This document shows positions 49,133 through 58,155 of a stretch of DNA of 64,000 bases, piece after piece. The notes under the pieces were generated by a model, which was not told the DNA's origin, did not search any database, and saw only the letters and a list, made by a program, of their open reading frames with translations. Made by a program: the position numbers and the translations under genes. The stretch lies in NCBI GenBank assembly GCA_963921245.4, contig CAWUEY030000001.1:1302001-1366000 (forward strand), given 5' to 3'. Position 1 is the stretch's first letter, and every line of letters starts with the position of its first letter. The stretch comes from JABJGO01 sp963921245 (GTDB taxonomy: Bacteria; Pseudomonadota; Alphaproteobacteria; Rhodospirillales; Casp-alpha2).

Positions 49133-50807
49133 CGTTCCCCCCGGCCTTGTCCTCATTTTCGGTGCATTCCTTTTGCCCGTCTTTGGACCGCAAATCCGGC
49201 TTATTCTGATCCTGGGTCTGCCTCTGGTAACGCTTGGCTTGATATGGAATTTGCCAGATGGTGCGGGCCTTGCCGTTCCAATCTTTGACTACCAACTTGT
49301 TCTCGTTAAGGCCGATGCGTTGAGCCGCCTGTTCGCAACGGTGTTTTCTATAATGACATTTGCTGGAGGACTGTACGCACTCAGCCAGAAACGCGTGTTG
49401 GAGCTGGTGGCCGCCTTCCTATACGCCGGTTGTGCGATTGGCGTCATCTTCTCCGGAGACTTGATAAGCCTGTTCATATTCTGGGAAATCATGGCTGTAG
49501 CCTCCACCATTGTTGTGCTCTCGGTGGGCAGCGACCTCTCCAACAGGGTCTCCATGCGCTATTTTCTGGTTCACATGTTTGGCGGTGGACTCCTGTTGGC
49601 GGGAATATTGTTCCATATTCTTGATACCGGATCGACCGCATTCGGTGCCATGAGGCCGGATTCTCCCGGAACGATCTTGATACTCGCAGGTTTTCTCATT
49701 AATGCCGCCGCACCGCCTCTGTCGGCGTGGCTGTCCGATGCCTATCCCGAAGCGTCCTATAGTGGTGCCGTGTTCCTTTCCGCCTTTACCACCAAGACCG
49801 CCGTTTATGTGCTGATGCGCGGCTTTCCCGGTACCGAGATTCTCATGTTCATCGGCGTCTTCATGATTTTTTACGGGATCATATATGCACTGCTGGAAAA
49901 TGACATGCGCCGCATCCTCGCCTACAGCATCGTAAATCAGGTGGGTTTCATGGTAACCGGTATCGGCATTGGCACGGAAATGGCCCTCAATGGCGTTGCT
50001 GCTCATGCTTTCACGCATATTATCTATAAGGCGTTGCTGCTGATGTCTGCCGGGGCGGTTCTCTACATGACCGGTAAACGCAAATGCACAGACCTTGGCG
50101 GGCTGTTCCAGAGTATGCCCCTCACGGCCATTTGCGGCATTGTTGGTGCACTATCAATATCATCATTCCCGTTGACGTCAGGGTTCATCAGTAAATCGAT
50201 GATCGGACAGGCCGCCGCAGACGAGCACCTTATGATCGTCTGGATGTTCCTGTTAGCGGCGTCGGCCGGCGTGTTTCTCCATGCCGGGATCAAATTCCCA
50301 TGGTTTGTGTTTTTCCAGAAGGATTCCGGTCTGCGCCCGCCGGACCCGCCCTGGAACATGAAGCTGGCCATGGTATTGTTTGCCGTCATATGCCTCGGCC
50401 TTGGAATTTGGCCGGAGTACCTGTACGACCTGTTGCCCTATCCGGTTACTTACGAGCCCTATACCGTTGCTCATGTGGTCAACATGCTACAGCTTTTAAT
50501 GTTCTCGGGTTTTGCTTTCTTTCTCATGTTGCCCTGGATGCAAAGAACCCTGACCATTTCTCTTGATTTCGACTGGTTCTATCGTCGCGTTTTTCCTGCG
50601 GCAATCCCGGGTATATGGAATTCTATTCTGCAGATGGATGCGGCCATGAGACAAACGATTTGTGACGGACTGTCATCGTATTTCCAGGGTTTGTCGCGCA
50701 GAAACACCCGGCCCGGTGTGCTGTTGTCGCAATCGCGTCCGATCGCTGGAATGGTTCTCTGGGTGGTCGTATTCGTCGCTGGATATCTGCTACTTAGTTT
50801 TCTCTAG
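49122..50807 (+). CDS. Third NuoL/M/N-like antiporter subunit, TM7 lysine lost
   Basis: A 561-residue membrane protein of the same family. The acidic residue is kept in LISLFIFWEIMAVASTIVVLS, but the TM7 motif reads INAAAPPLSAWLSDAYPEASYS: Asn replaces the expected lysine and Ser the expected histidine. The later lysine in AFTTKTAVYVLMRGF is kept. The C-terminal 100 residues are a long extension with a final helix (GMVLWVVVFVAGYLLLSFL). ATG 49122 overlaps the small gene. It ends the cluster. Confidence 0.88.
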   Translation: MTSDVPPGLVLIFGAFLLPVFGPQIRLILILGLPLVTLGLIWNLPDGAGLAVPIFDYQLVLVKADALSRLFATVFSIMTFAGGLYALSQKRVLELVAAFLYAGCAIGVIFSGDLISLFIFWEIMAVASTIVVLSVGSDLSNRVSMRYFLVHMFGGGLLLAGILFHILDTGSTAFGAMRPDSPGTILILAGFLINAAAPPLSAWLSDAYPEASYSGAVFLSAFTTKTAVYVLMRGFPGTEILMFIGVFMIFYGIIYALLENDMRRILAYSIVNQVGFMVTGIGIGTEMALNGVAAHAFTHIIYKALLLMSAGAVLYMTGKRKCTDLGGLFQSMPLTAICGIVGALSISSFPLTSGFISKSMIGQAAADEHLMIVWMFLLAASAGVFLHAGIKFPWFVFFQKDSGLRPPDPPWNMKLAMVLFAVICLGLGIWPEYLYDLLPYPVTYEPYTVAHVVNMLQLLMFSGFAFFLMLPWMQRTLTISLDFDWFYRRVFPAAIPGIWNSILQMDAAMRQTICDGLSSYFQGLSRRNTRPGVLLSQSRPIAGMVLWVVVFVAGYLLLSFL

Positions 50808-50908
50808 CACCCGGCCCTGCATGGCCGCGCCCGGCACTTGTGACGGTGGCAACTTTACCGGTGAGATCGAAAAGTGACCGCGGACTCAATCCTTGGAGCC
50901 TGGACGGA

Positions 50909-51877
50909 TCAGTTGCCAACTTCCAGAGCATAAGCTGACGGATCTCTGGTCTTCGATGTGATGTCGTTATCGACAAGAAACTGATCAAATCGGGAGTAGC
51001 GGTTTTTGTCCAGGGCACCGGGACGAAGGGCAAAACGGGGAAGGGTGTCTCGCCAAGCGCGCTTGTTCAACTCATCATTCAGATCCGGGTATACGGTTAT
51101 AAAGGTTTCCCAGCTATCCTGCGGGTGATTGATCAGATACTGCACACCGTTTTCAAGGGCCGTTATAAATCGCCGAAGGCGCGTGTCCGCCGTGTTGTCG
51201 GCTTTTGCGACAATAATCAGCTCATCGTAGGAAGGAACGCCTTCCTCTTCCGGGTAAAATGCGCGGCCGGGACGGCCGACGATATCCATCTGGTTCAGCT
51301 CAAAATTCCGAAACGCCCCGATTACCGCGTCAACTTGTCCTGAAATAATGGACGGAGATAATGAAAAATTGACGTTGACAAGTTCGACGTCATCCAATGA
51401 CAAGCCATGTGTTGTCAACATGGTTCCCAGCACTGCATCTTCGAAGCCACCGATAGAAACACCGACTTTCTTGCCTTTCAGATCGGCAATGCTTTGTATC
51501 GGTCCGTCTTTCAAAACAACCAGAGAATTGAGCGGGGTTGAAACCAATGTTGCAACGCGTTTAAGTGGCAACCCCCGGTCAACTTGAATATGGAGCTGAG
51601 GTTGATAGGAGACCGCGAGGTCGGCTTTGCCAGCAGCAACCAATTTGGGAGGATCGTTTGGGTCTGCGGGAGCGATGAGTTCAACTTCCAGGCCCTGCTC
51701 GGCGAAAAATCCCTTATGTTGTGCAATAATCAATGGGGCATGATCAGGGTTTACAAACCAATCCAGCAAGACTGTCAGATTGTCATTGGCCGTGGCAGTC
51801 GACACGCCAAACACTACATAAACCGCGGTAAATGCAGAGAGGGTAAGGGTACGTCCAATTCGGGTAAAACATTGCAT
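50909..51877 (-). CDS. thiY: Thiamine-precursor ABC transporter binding protein (ThiY/NMT1-like)
   Basis: The 322-residue periplasmic protein has a signal peptide (about 1-30) and the NMT1/THI5-like fold that binds N-formyl-aminopyrimidine or HMP. Motifs: NLTVLLDWFVNPDHAPLIIAQHKGFFAEQGLEVELI, KADLAVSYQPQL and LKGKKVGVSIGGFEDAVL. It is the last gene of a three-gene unit behind a TPP riboswitch, which strongly supports pyrimidine precursor uptake. Its start is 30 bases after the permease stop. Confidence 0.92.
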   Translation of the reverse strand: MQCFTRIGRTLTLSAFTAVYVVFGVSTATANDNLTVLLDWFVNPDHAPLIIAQHKGFFAEQGLEVELIAPADPNDPPKLVAAGKADLAVSYQPQLHIQVDRGLPLKRVATLVSTPLNSLVVLKDGPIQSIADLKGKKVGVSIGGFEDAVLGTMLTTHGLSLDDVELVNVNFSLSPSIISGQVDAVIGAFRNFELNQMDIVGRPGRAFYPEEEGVPSYDELIIVAKADNTADTRLRRFITALENGVQYLINHPQDSWETFITVYPDLNDELNKRAWRDTLPRFALRPGALDKNRYSRFDQFLVDNDITSKTRDPSAYALEVGN

Positions 51878-51906
51878 CTAAAAAAACCTTGTCAGTTGGT
51901 AATGAA

Positions 51907-52662
51907 TCATTGCGGTTGCCAGGCTAGGACACGTCGGGCTGCAACATCAAATGCGAAATAGAAAACCAAACCCGTAACAGCCAAAACCAGAAGGGCGGCA
52001 AACATCAAATCGATCTGAAGCCGCGCATTGGCATGCAGCATCAGGTATCCCAAACCCTTGCTGGAGCCGACCCATTCACCGACAACGGCACCGATAGGGG
52101 CAACGGCAAGCGCAACACGGATACCGGATGCAGCAGCGGGCAACGCCGCGGGTAATCTGACGTGACGCAGGATAGAAAGAGATGAGCCACCCATCGTTCT
52201 GGCAAGATCAATCCATCCTGGTTCGGTTCGCCTGAGGCCGTCATAAAATGTCGCGGTGACGGGGAAGTAGATTATCAACGTGGCCATGCAAATTTTTGAA
52301 GCCAATCCGTATCCCAGCCATAAGGTCAACAAGGGGGCCAGAGCGAAAACGGGGATGGCCTGACTGGTAACCAAAACAGGCATCAACCAGCCATGTACGG
52401 GGCGAAAGTAAACCATACTGAGTGCTGTCGCCCCGCCGATCAACACGCCAAGCATCACACCGGCAAGAATTTCAATGATGGTAACCAGGGCGTTTTCCAT
52501 TAAAACCCCTGTATGGGCCAGCACCGCGTTCAGAACGGCGATAGGCCCGGGCAAAATGTACGGGGGAACGTCAGTGATGATGACGATCAGGTGCCACATA
52601 ACCAGGATGGCAACGCCGACACTCGAAAATCTAATCGCGGGTCTGAACATTCGCGTTCTCAC
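51907..52662 (-). CDS. thiX: Thiamine-precursor ABC transporter permease (ThiX-like)
   Basis: A 251-residue permease with about six helices. It has VPPYILPGPIAVLNAVLAHTG, the EAA loop TMGGSSLSILRHVRLPAALPAAASGIR and VGSSKGLGYLMLHA, as in SsuC/TauC-type permeases. It overlaps the ATPase gene upstream by 32 bases and lies before the binding-protein gene, so all three are under the same TPP control. Confidence 0.9.
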   Translation of the reverse strand: MRTRMFRPAIRFSSVGVAILVMWHLIVIITDVPPYILPGPIAVLNAVLAHTGVLMENALVTIIEILAGVMLGVLIGGATALSMVYFRPVHGWLMPVLVTSQAIPVFALAPLLTLWLGYGLASKICMATLIIYFPVTATFYDGLRRTEPGWIDLARTMGGSSLSILRHVRLPAALPAAASGIRVALAVAPIGAVVGEWVGSSKGLGYLMLHANARLQIDLMFAALLVLAVTGLVFYFAFDVAARRVLAWQPQ

Positions 52663-53461
52663 TCATCAATCGATTGATGACTTGTTTTTGGAGTTTGAAG
52701 ACGTTGGCATCGTCCAGGGATCGCGGACGACTGGTGGTTACCGGGATGGGCTGGCTTAAGGTAACAGGCGTTCCCTCCAATAGAACGATTTCATCAGCAA
52801 CGCGGACCGCTTCTATTGGATCGTGTGTAACCATGATAACGGTCTTTCCGTCGAGAAGGTCGGAAGCCAGATCCTGAATATGCATGCGAGTAAGAGCGTC
52901 GAGAGCAGAAAACGGCTCGTCCATGACGATGACCGGCCTGTTTTCCCATAATGTACGGGCGAGGGCGGCGCGTTGTCTCATGCCGCCGGAAAGGCTGTTG
53001 GGCAAATCATTCATACGGTCTGAAAGCCCCACCATTTCCAGCAAACGGTTTGCGCGATCATGGTCCGAGACTGACAAATTCAGTCCGCGAATTTTGGCAC
53101 CAAGTGTAATGTTCTCGCGGACACTCAGCCAAGGCAGCAAAAGATCTTGTTGTGCCATATAGGCTGCGGCGCGGTGTACGCCGCCGGGGTGATCCATGTG
53201 GAGGTCTCCGGTGCACTGAACATTTTCTCGACCCGGAGACGACAGTAAGCCCAAAACAGCACGCAAAAGCATGCTTTTGCCAATACCACTTTTACCCAAC
53301 AAACACGTCCATTTTCCACCGGGAAAAACATGAGTAATGTCCTTCAGAATGGTGCGTTCGCCGATGTTCAACCCGACATTGCGCAACGAGACGCAACAGC
53401 CTTCGCTGCTGAATGATGAGGTTGTTGAGTAAGGTGATACGTTAAAATGGGGCGGTTTCAT
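52631..53461 (-). CDS. thiZ: Thiamine-precursor ABC transporter ATPase (ThiZ-like)
   Basis: A 276-residue ABC ATPase. Walker A is LLGKSGIGKSMLL, with Ile where Ser or Cys is common; the Q-loop is in YMAQQDLLLPWLSV, the signature is LSGGMRQRAALARTLW, and Walker B is VIVMDEPFSALDALTR with the switch His in VTHD. ATG 53461 is preferred over the adjacent GTG. It is the first gene after the TPP riboswitch and overlaps the permease gene. Confidence 0.9.
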   Translation of the reverse strand: MKPPHFNVSPYSTTSSFSSEGCCVSLRNVGLNIGERTILKDITHVFPGGKWTCLLGKSGIGKSMLLRAVLGLLSSPGRENVQCTGDLHMDHPGGVHRAAAYMAQQDLLLPWLSVRENITLGAKIRGLNLSVSDHDRANRLLEMVGLSDRMNDLPNSLSGGMRQRAALARTLWENRPVIVMDEPFSALDALTRMHIQDLASDLLDGKTVIMVTHDPIEAVRVADEIVLLEGTPVTLSQPIPVTTSRPRSLDDANVFKLQKQVINRLMSENANVQTRD

Positions 53462-53466
53462 CACAC

Positions 53467-53553
53467 ATTCCTACGCCGGTACAAACCGGATCAGGTTCTA
53501 GGGGTCGTTTCTTGGAAACCTCTCAGCCCGCAGGCTCCCCCTGGTGGTACAAG
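53467..53553 (-). promoter_or_regulatory. TPP riboswitch (THI element)
   Basis: On the minus strand the 5' leader of the thi genes contains the conserved CTGAGA followed later by GACCCctaGAACCTGATCcGGttTGTACCGGCGTAGG, the TPP aptamer core. It begins with GGGGGAGCC and ends just before the ATG at 53461, so control of translation initiation is likely, thiamine pyrophosphate repressing uptake. Motif order and spacing are standard. Confidence 0.95.
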
Positions 53554-53570
53554 GGTTATGCAGGAGATGA

Positions 53571-53598
53571 CGGATAAAGGCAATGCCGGAGTTGTCAA
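53571..53598 (-). promoter_or_regulatory. Promoter of the thi transport genes
   Basis: On the minus strand a perfect TTGACA (53598-53593) and TATCCG (53576-53571) are 16 bases apart, just upstream of the TPP riboswitch. Confidence 0.55.
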
Positions 53599-53626
53599 TT
53601 GACCTGAATGCCTCAATATTGATGCT

Positions 53627-54097
53627 GTGGATACCAGATTGACTATTCCTGAACGCTTACGTCTGATGTTGTTTGTTGTTTTTACAAACGCGTCCGTCGG
53701 GATAGCATACGCTGGTGATTTACCGCGTGAAACGGTGTTTGTGGAACGAGACACCCAGTCGATTCGGTTTTCGGTTGAGGTCGCGGATACGTCAGAGGCG
53801 CGAGCAAAAGGACTAATGTTTCGAACTGTCCTGCCATCTGATGAGGGTATGCTTTTTGTTTACACAAAACCACAGGTCGTTTCCATGTGGATGAAGAACA
53901 CGCTGATCTCCCTCGACATGCTATTTATCAGCGAGGCGGGAAAAATCGTTCATATTGTTGAAAATACAACGCCACATTCCCTGAAAACCATTTCATCCAA
54001 AAGGCAGGTTACCATGGTCCTGGAATTGGCGGCTGGTGCCGTCAAGGCTTCCCGTATCGGTATCGGTGATAGAATTAGACGAGAAACCGGTTCTTAG
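53627..54097 (+). CDS. DUF192 family protein
   Basis: The 156-residue protein has a signal-like N-terminus (hydrophobic LMLFVVFTNASVGIAYA, about 13-29) and the DUF192 domain: FSVEVADTSEARAKGLMFRTVLPSDEGMLFVY, VVSMWMKNTLISLDMLFISEAG and VLELAAGAVKASRIGIGDRI. Function of the family is unknown. The start is GTG 53627 or an internal ATG. It is divergent from the thi genes and upstream of tRNA-Pro. Confidence 0.85.
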   Translation: MDTRLTIPERLRLMLFVVFTNASVGIAYAGDLPRETVFVERDTQSIRFSVEVADTSEARAKGLMFRTVLPSDEGMLFVYTKPQVVSMWMKNTLISLDMLFISEAGKIVHIVENTTPHSLKTISSKRQVTMVLELAAGAVKASRIGIGDRIRRETGS

Positions 54098-54167
54098 TTG
54101 GAGAGTTTCCACCCGCACTAAAAAATCCATTGCCAATCGAGCGCATTAGCCCTAGAACCGCGGCAGT

Positions 54168-54244
54168 CGGGGTGTGGCGCAGCCTGGTAGCGCGCCTGCT
54201 TTGGGAGCAGGATGTCGGGAGTTCGAATCTCTCCACCCCGACCA
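54168..54244 (+). tRNA. tRNA-Pro (anticodon TGG)
   Basis: A 77-base tRNA. The acceptor CGGGGTG pairs with CACCCCG followed by encoded ACCA. The anticodon arm is CCTGC-TTTGGGA-GCAGG with anticodon TGG, and the T arm has GTTCGAATC. Confidence 0.96.
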
Positions 54245-54317
54245 TCTCATATCCGTTGGAAAAACCGATCCGGGTTGTGATAAGATTGTTTTACAGCAAT
54301 CTGGTGTTGAGTGTTCC

Positions 54318-54620
54318 ATGAGCAGAAAAGCACGTATTTACCGCCCCGCGAAAAATGCCATGCAATCCGGGCGGGGAAACACCCGCAGATGGATTTTGGA
54401 ATTTGAGGCTTCGGAAAAGAAGAGCATCGATCCACTCATGGGGTGGAGTGGGTCGGGTGATACGCAGACTCAGACATGTTTGCGTTTTAATACCATGGAG
54501 CAGGCGGTACGGTATGCCGAACGGGCAGGGATACCCTATTCTATCGACATGCCGAAACAACGCGTGATCAGGCCGAAAAGTTACGCCGACAACTTTGCCA
54601 CGAACCGGATTCTCCAGTAG
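54318..54620 (+). CDS. NADH dehydrogenase accessory subunit, NDUFS4 family (ETC complex I subunit)
   Basis: The 100-residue protein matches the NDUFS4-type complex I subunit found in alphaproteobacteria and mitochondria: ARIYRPAKNAMQSGRGNTRRWILEFE, PLMGWSGSGDTQTQTCLRFNTMEQAVRYAERAGIPY, ending SYADNFATNR. It binds at the interface of the peripheral arm. ATG 54318 is used; a longer frame runs back through tRNA-Pro and is not real. The rest of complex I is not in the window. Confidence 0.93.
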   Translation: MSRKARIYRPAKNAMQSGRGNTRRWILEFEASEKKSIDPLMGWSGSGDTQTQTCLRFNTMEQAVRYAERAGIPYSIDMPKQRVIRPKSYADNFATNRILQ

Positions 54621-54645
54621 AAACCGGATGCAAGGGAGCGAATGG

Positions 54646-54722
54646 GCGCCCGTAGCTCAGCTGGATAGAGCACGAGCCTTCTAAGCTTGGGGTCGCAGGT
54701 TCGAATCCTGCCGGGCGCACCA
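54646..54722 (+). tRNA. tRNA-Arg (anticodon TCT)
   Basis: A 77-base tRNA. The acceptor GCGCCCG pairs with CGGGCGC and ends in encoded ACCA. The anticodon arm is CGAGC-CTTCTAA-GCTTG with anticodon TCT and one G-T pair; the T arm has GTTCGAATC. It follows the NDUFS4-like gene by 25 bases. Confidence 0.96.
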
Positions 54723-54747
54723 GTTCCTCAGATTTTTCAATCCAACT

Positions 54748-55320
54748 TCAGTCGCAATTCGCATTTTCGCAATCGCCGCCGGCGCTCAGGTAAGGGCGAA
54801 TGACACTTTGTGCCAATGTTAACGTAAACAACTTCAGGCGATCATCCTCCAGAGAACCGGGCATGGGGCCTTCCAGAATTGCCCAGTCCATGGCCTTTTC
54901 GCGTACGCAGAATGCAGCAATGGCATTGAGGCGGTCCTGTTTATGGTTGAGCGATTCCGGGATGTCTCTGTCCATTTTACAGAGGCTGTAGACGCTGGAG
55001 GACTCTGGTGGTTGAAATTGCACCACCAAACGCGCTTTGGTCTCTGCATTCGCTTGCGCTGACGTGGAAAAATCGAACTCAGGTCCGAAATGGGCACCCC
55101 TCATGGACCGAGTGATGTAATCCTGCCACGCGGAATCGGAAACACGAAGCGGATTTCCGACAATCTCGGTTGCTAACGCTCCACGCTTTGCTGCTTCTGT
55201 TATATGCACCGCGACGTGGCGGGCATGTAGGGAATTGTTTACGGAAATACCGTTACTGCTACAGGCAGAAACAAAAAATACTGATGCGACAGCGGTAGCC
55301 AGAATTTTACCGAACGTCAT
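54748..55320 (-). CDS. Lipoprotein of unknown function
   Basis: The 190-residue product has a lipoprotein signal peptide (MTFGKILATAVASVFF, lipobox VSAC at about 17-20). The mature part is polar, with LVVQFQPPESSSVYSLCKMDRDIP, LNAIAAFCVREKAMDW and a Cys-containing tail ending CENANCD. I do not recognise the family. ATG 55320 has a GGGAGGC Shine-Dalgarno. It sits between tRNA-Arg and parE on the minus strand and ends near the tRNA. Confidence 0.8.
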   Translation of the reverse strand: MTFGKILATAVASVFFVSACSSNGISVNNSLHARHVAVHITEAAKRGALATEIVGNPLRVSDSAWQDYITRSMRGAHFGPEFDFSTSAQANAETKARLVVQFQPPESSSVYSLCKMDRDIPESLNHKQDRLNAIAAFCVREKAMDWAILEGPMPGSLEDDRLKLFTLTLAQSVIRPYLSAGGDCENANCD

Positions 55321-55426
55321 CGTATGCCTCCCGACTGCGGTTTATTGATGAGGCGAAATGTGGGCGTTGTTTACAGGTATTACAAGGGGTAGGCACGAAA
55401 ATGTGAAGTAGGAATTCGGATAATGC

Positions 55427-57499
55427 TTAAACATCGATTTGATCCACAAACCGAGCATGTTCCTGAATGTAGGCAAAACGTTTGTCGGCCTTTTTCCCCA
55501 TCAGGGTATCCACCAGCTTCTGCGTTTCCCGAAAATCCCGGATGGCTTCACGTTCATTGCCGACGGGCACGATAACCCGTATCAAAACCCGGTTTTCCGG
55601 GTTCATGGTTGTTTCTTTCAGCTGTTGCGGGGGCATTTCGCCCAGTCCTTTGAAGCGGCTTATCTCAACCTTGCCACGACCGGAAAATGCCGAGACCAAC
55701 AACTCGTCTTTGTGCGCATCGTCTCGTGCGTACAGGGTTTTGCCACCCTGGGACAATCTGTAAAGAGGGGGTGAGGCGATATATAAATGGCCTTTTTCAA
55801 TAAGTTGCGGCATTTCTTTATAAAAAAACGTTATCAGAAGGGCCGCGATATGCGCACCGTCGACGTCGGCATCTGTCATGATGATGACTTTTTCGTAACG
55901 CAATCGTTCAAGATCGAATTCTGCACCACTGCCACAACCCAATGCTTCATTGAGGTCTTTAAGCTCCTGATTGGTATTCATCCTGTCGCGCGTAGCACTG
56001 GCCACATTAAGAATTTTACCGCGTAAGGGAAGCACGGCCTGCGTCTCTCGGATACGGCCCTGTTTGGCCGAGCCACCCGCGGAATCGCCTTCTACCAGAA
56101 AAAGTTCCGTCCCTTCGGCGGTATTGCGCGTGCAATCTGAAAGCTTGCCGGGGAGCCGCAGTCGCCTAGTCGCAGATTGACGTTTGGTTTGCTTGTCCTG
56201 CCGTCGCTTGAGACGTTGCTCGGCACGTTCAATGGCGTGCTCAAGAATAGCTTGCGCCGTATCCGGGTCCGCCGAAAGCCAGTGTTCAAAATGGTCACGT
56301 ACAGTATTTTCAACAAGTTTCGTTGCCGCCGGCGTGACCAGTTTTTCCTTGGTTTGTCCCTGAAACTGAGGATCGGGAATAAAAACCGACAGCATGCCGC
56401 ACGCGCCACCGATAATATCTTCCGCTGTTATTTTAGATGCCTGTTTGTTGTTGACGAGTTCCGCATAGGATTTGAGACCACGCAGCATTGCGGCACGCAT
56501 GCCTGAATCATGCGTACCGCCCAACGGGGTCGAAACCGTATTGCAGTAACTGCTCAGGTAGGGCTCCTGGTCCAGAGGCCATGAAACAGCCCACTCTGCT
56601 TTACCGTCCCCGTTCATGCTGGCCTGTCCTGAAAAAGGCTCCGCACAGAGCGTGCGACGTTCTTTCAGATGATTTTTCAGAAAATCTACCAGTCCACCCG
56701 GAAAATGAAGGTTTTCACTCTCTGGCGTTTCCTCATCGTTTCCAATCAGGGCTTTGTCGCAAGACCACCTGATCTCAACACCACGGTAGAGGTAGGCTTT
56801 TGAGCGGGCCATCCGGTAGAGAATAGACGGTTGAAACCGCGCGCTATCACCAAAAATTTCCGGATCAGGCCGGAAGGTAACCGTGGTTCCACGTCTATTG
56901 TTTACGGGGCCTGCATCTTTGAGTTTTGTTGAGGGCTGTCCCTGTTGATAGGACTGCAACCACAAGCGTTTCTCGCGGGCAACTTCAACGTCGAGTGACG
57001 CACTCAATGCGTTGACAACACTGAGCCCGACACCATGCAGACCGCCGGATGTCTCGTAGACTTTACCGCCAAACTTTCCACCAGCGTGCAAGGTGGTGAG
57101 AATAACTTCGAGCGCAGACTTATCACGAAATTTTGGATGGGGATCTGTCGGGATACCGCGACCGTTATCCTTGATAACAATGATATTGTCGGACTTAAGA
57201 GAAACCTCAATCCGGCGGGCATGTCCGGCAACAGCCTCGTCCATGGAATTGTCGAGAATCTCAGCCGCCAGATGATGCATGGCCCGCTCATCTGTACCGC
57301 CGATGTACATAGCAGGGCGCCGGCGGACGGGTTCAAGTCCTTCGAGGACTTCAATGTCTCGCGCAGAATAAGTATCGTCATTACTTGCGCTAACGGCGGG
57401 CTTCTTCTTGCCGGAAGCCCTGGCCCGCGGCCTCGCTTTGGCGTGTGACCTGGGTTTTACCTTTTTGGCCGTCGCACCATCACTAAACAGATCATCCAT
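55427..57499 (-). CDS. parE: DNA topoisomerase IV subunit B
   Basis: ParE is the ATPase subunit of topoisomerase IV, which decatenates daughter chromosomes. The 690-residue product has a basic, Lys/Arg/Ala-rich N-terminal extension (about 10-45), the GHKL ATPase domain (ILDNSMDEAVAGHA, IVIKDNGRGIPTDPHPK, LHGVGLSVVNALS), the Toprim region with LVEGDSAGGSAKQGR, PLRGKILNV and MTDADVDGAHI, and FKGLGEMPPQQLKETTM. ParE is favoured over GyrB by length and lack of the GyrB insertion. ATG 57499 starts MDDLFSDG, typical of alphaproteobacterial ParE. Confidence 0.94.
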   Translation of the reverse strand: MDDLFSDGATAKKVKPRSHAKARPRARASGKKKPAVSASNDDTYSARDIEVLEGLEPVRRRPAMYIGGTDERAMHHLAAEILDNSMDEAVAGHARRIEVSLKSDNIIVIKDNGRGIPTDPHPKFRDKSALEVILTTLHAGGKFGGKVYETSGGLHGVGLSVVNALSASLDVEVAREKRLWLQSYQQGQPSTKLKDAGPVNNRRGTTVTFRPDPEIFGDSARFQPSILYRMARSKAYLYRGVEIRWSCDKALIGNDEETPESENLHFPGGLVDFLKNHLKERRTLCAEPFSGQASMNGDGKAEWAVSWPLDQEPYLSSYCNTVSTPLGGTHDSGMRAAMLRGLKSYAELVNNKQASKITAEDIIGGACGMLSVFIPDPQFQGQTKEKLVTPAATKLVENTVRDHFEHWLSADPDTAQAILEHAIERAEQRLKRRQDKQTKRQSATRRLRLPGKLSDCTRNTAEGTELFLVEGDSAGGSAKQGRIRETQAVLPLRGKILNVASATRDRMNTNQELKDLNEALGCGSGAEFDLERLRYEKVIIMTDADVDGAHIAALLITFFYKEMPQLIEKGHLYIASPPLYRLSQGGKTLYARDDAHKDELLVSAFSGRGKVEISRFKGLGEMPPQQLKETTMNPENRVLIRVIVPVGNEREAIRDFRETQKLVDTLMGKKADKRFAYIQEHARFVDQIDV

Positions 57500-57650
57500 G
57501 GCTTCGCAGCAATCCAGACAAGTCTTGAGAACGTCCCGATGGATCAACAAAAACCACGCTCAAAAAGCCTGCATTTGTGACCAGATATACAATGAATAAA
57601 GTAGCCAAAACGCAGGCAATCACAAGATAGAGTGACAGGTGGGCGGGCAA
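57492..57650 (-). CDS. Possible 52-residue membrane protein overlapping the parE start
   Basis: A minus-strand frame from TTG 57650 ends at TGA 57494-57492, 8 bases inside parE. It encodes one strong helix, LSLYLVIACVLATLFIVYLV, and a polar tail VFVDPSGRSQDLSGLLRSHG. The frame is open further up to a TGA without an ATG or GTG at a better place, and no Shine-Dalgarno is visible. It may be a genuine small protein or chance; I do not recognise a family. Confidence 0.25.
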   Translation of the reverse strand: MPAHLSLYLVIACVLATLFIVYLVTNAGFLSVVFVDPSGRSQDLSGLLRSHG

Positions 57651-58155
57651 GTGAGGGAACAGAAACCCACAACCTGCGTTTCGGCGGGGTCCACTGGTGT
57701 GGAATCAGGTGACTAATAAAAGCGCATATCCTGACCATGCGGCAAAAACAGCGCCCATCAATTCCGACAGAAACACGAATGATTTTTGCATTTTTCTTTC
57801 TCTTATCCGATGGTTGTGGTCAATATATAGAAACATAAAAAGAAAAAAACAAGAACAAAATAAGAATACAGTATAATCAATTCAATTTTTCCACATCTGT
57901 CCCGGATATGCTTCAGACAGTGGTATTCGCCAGGAAAAGACAGACAACCGTGCATGTTTTAAGCCCCAACAGCATTGTTAGAAAGAGGCGCCCATTGACC
58001 CTATCCTCGAAAAATGAGCCCGCGTAAGCGTGGGTTTGGACCGTCAGGATGTGCGGAGGGGCCTGAAATTTCTAAACTTTAGCGAATCGAAAGGGGCCGG
58101 GCGGCAAATCGGTTTCTTCGGGAATAGTCCTGTCCGCACAAGTTTCCTGTTCTAG
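57651..58155. other. AT-rich intergenic region
   Basis: I see no supported gene. Bases 57780-57900 are strongly A/T-rich with an A/AAC-rich stretch (57835-57870). A CCCGCG/GCGTGGG hairpin lies near 58019-58034. The region probably carries the parE promoter and upstream parts of the pseudogene that follows. Confidence 0.5.

Noticed and set aside
54174..54317. Longer start for the NDUFS4-like protein
   Set aside because: The extra 48 codons are tRNA-Pro sequence and intergenic DNA; the family begins at the ATG at 54318.
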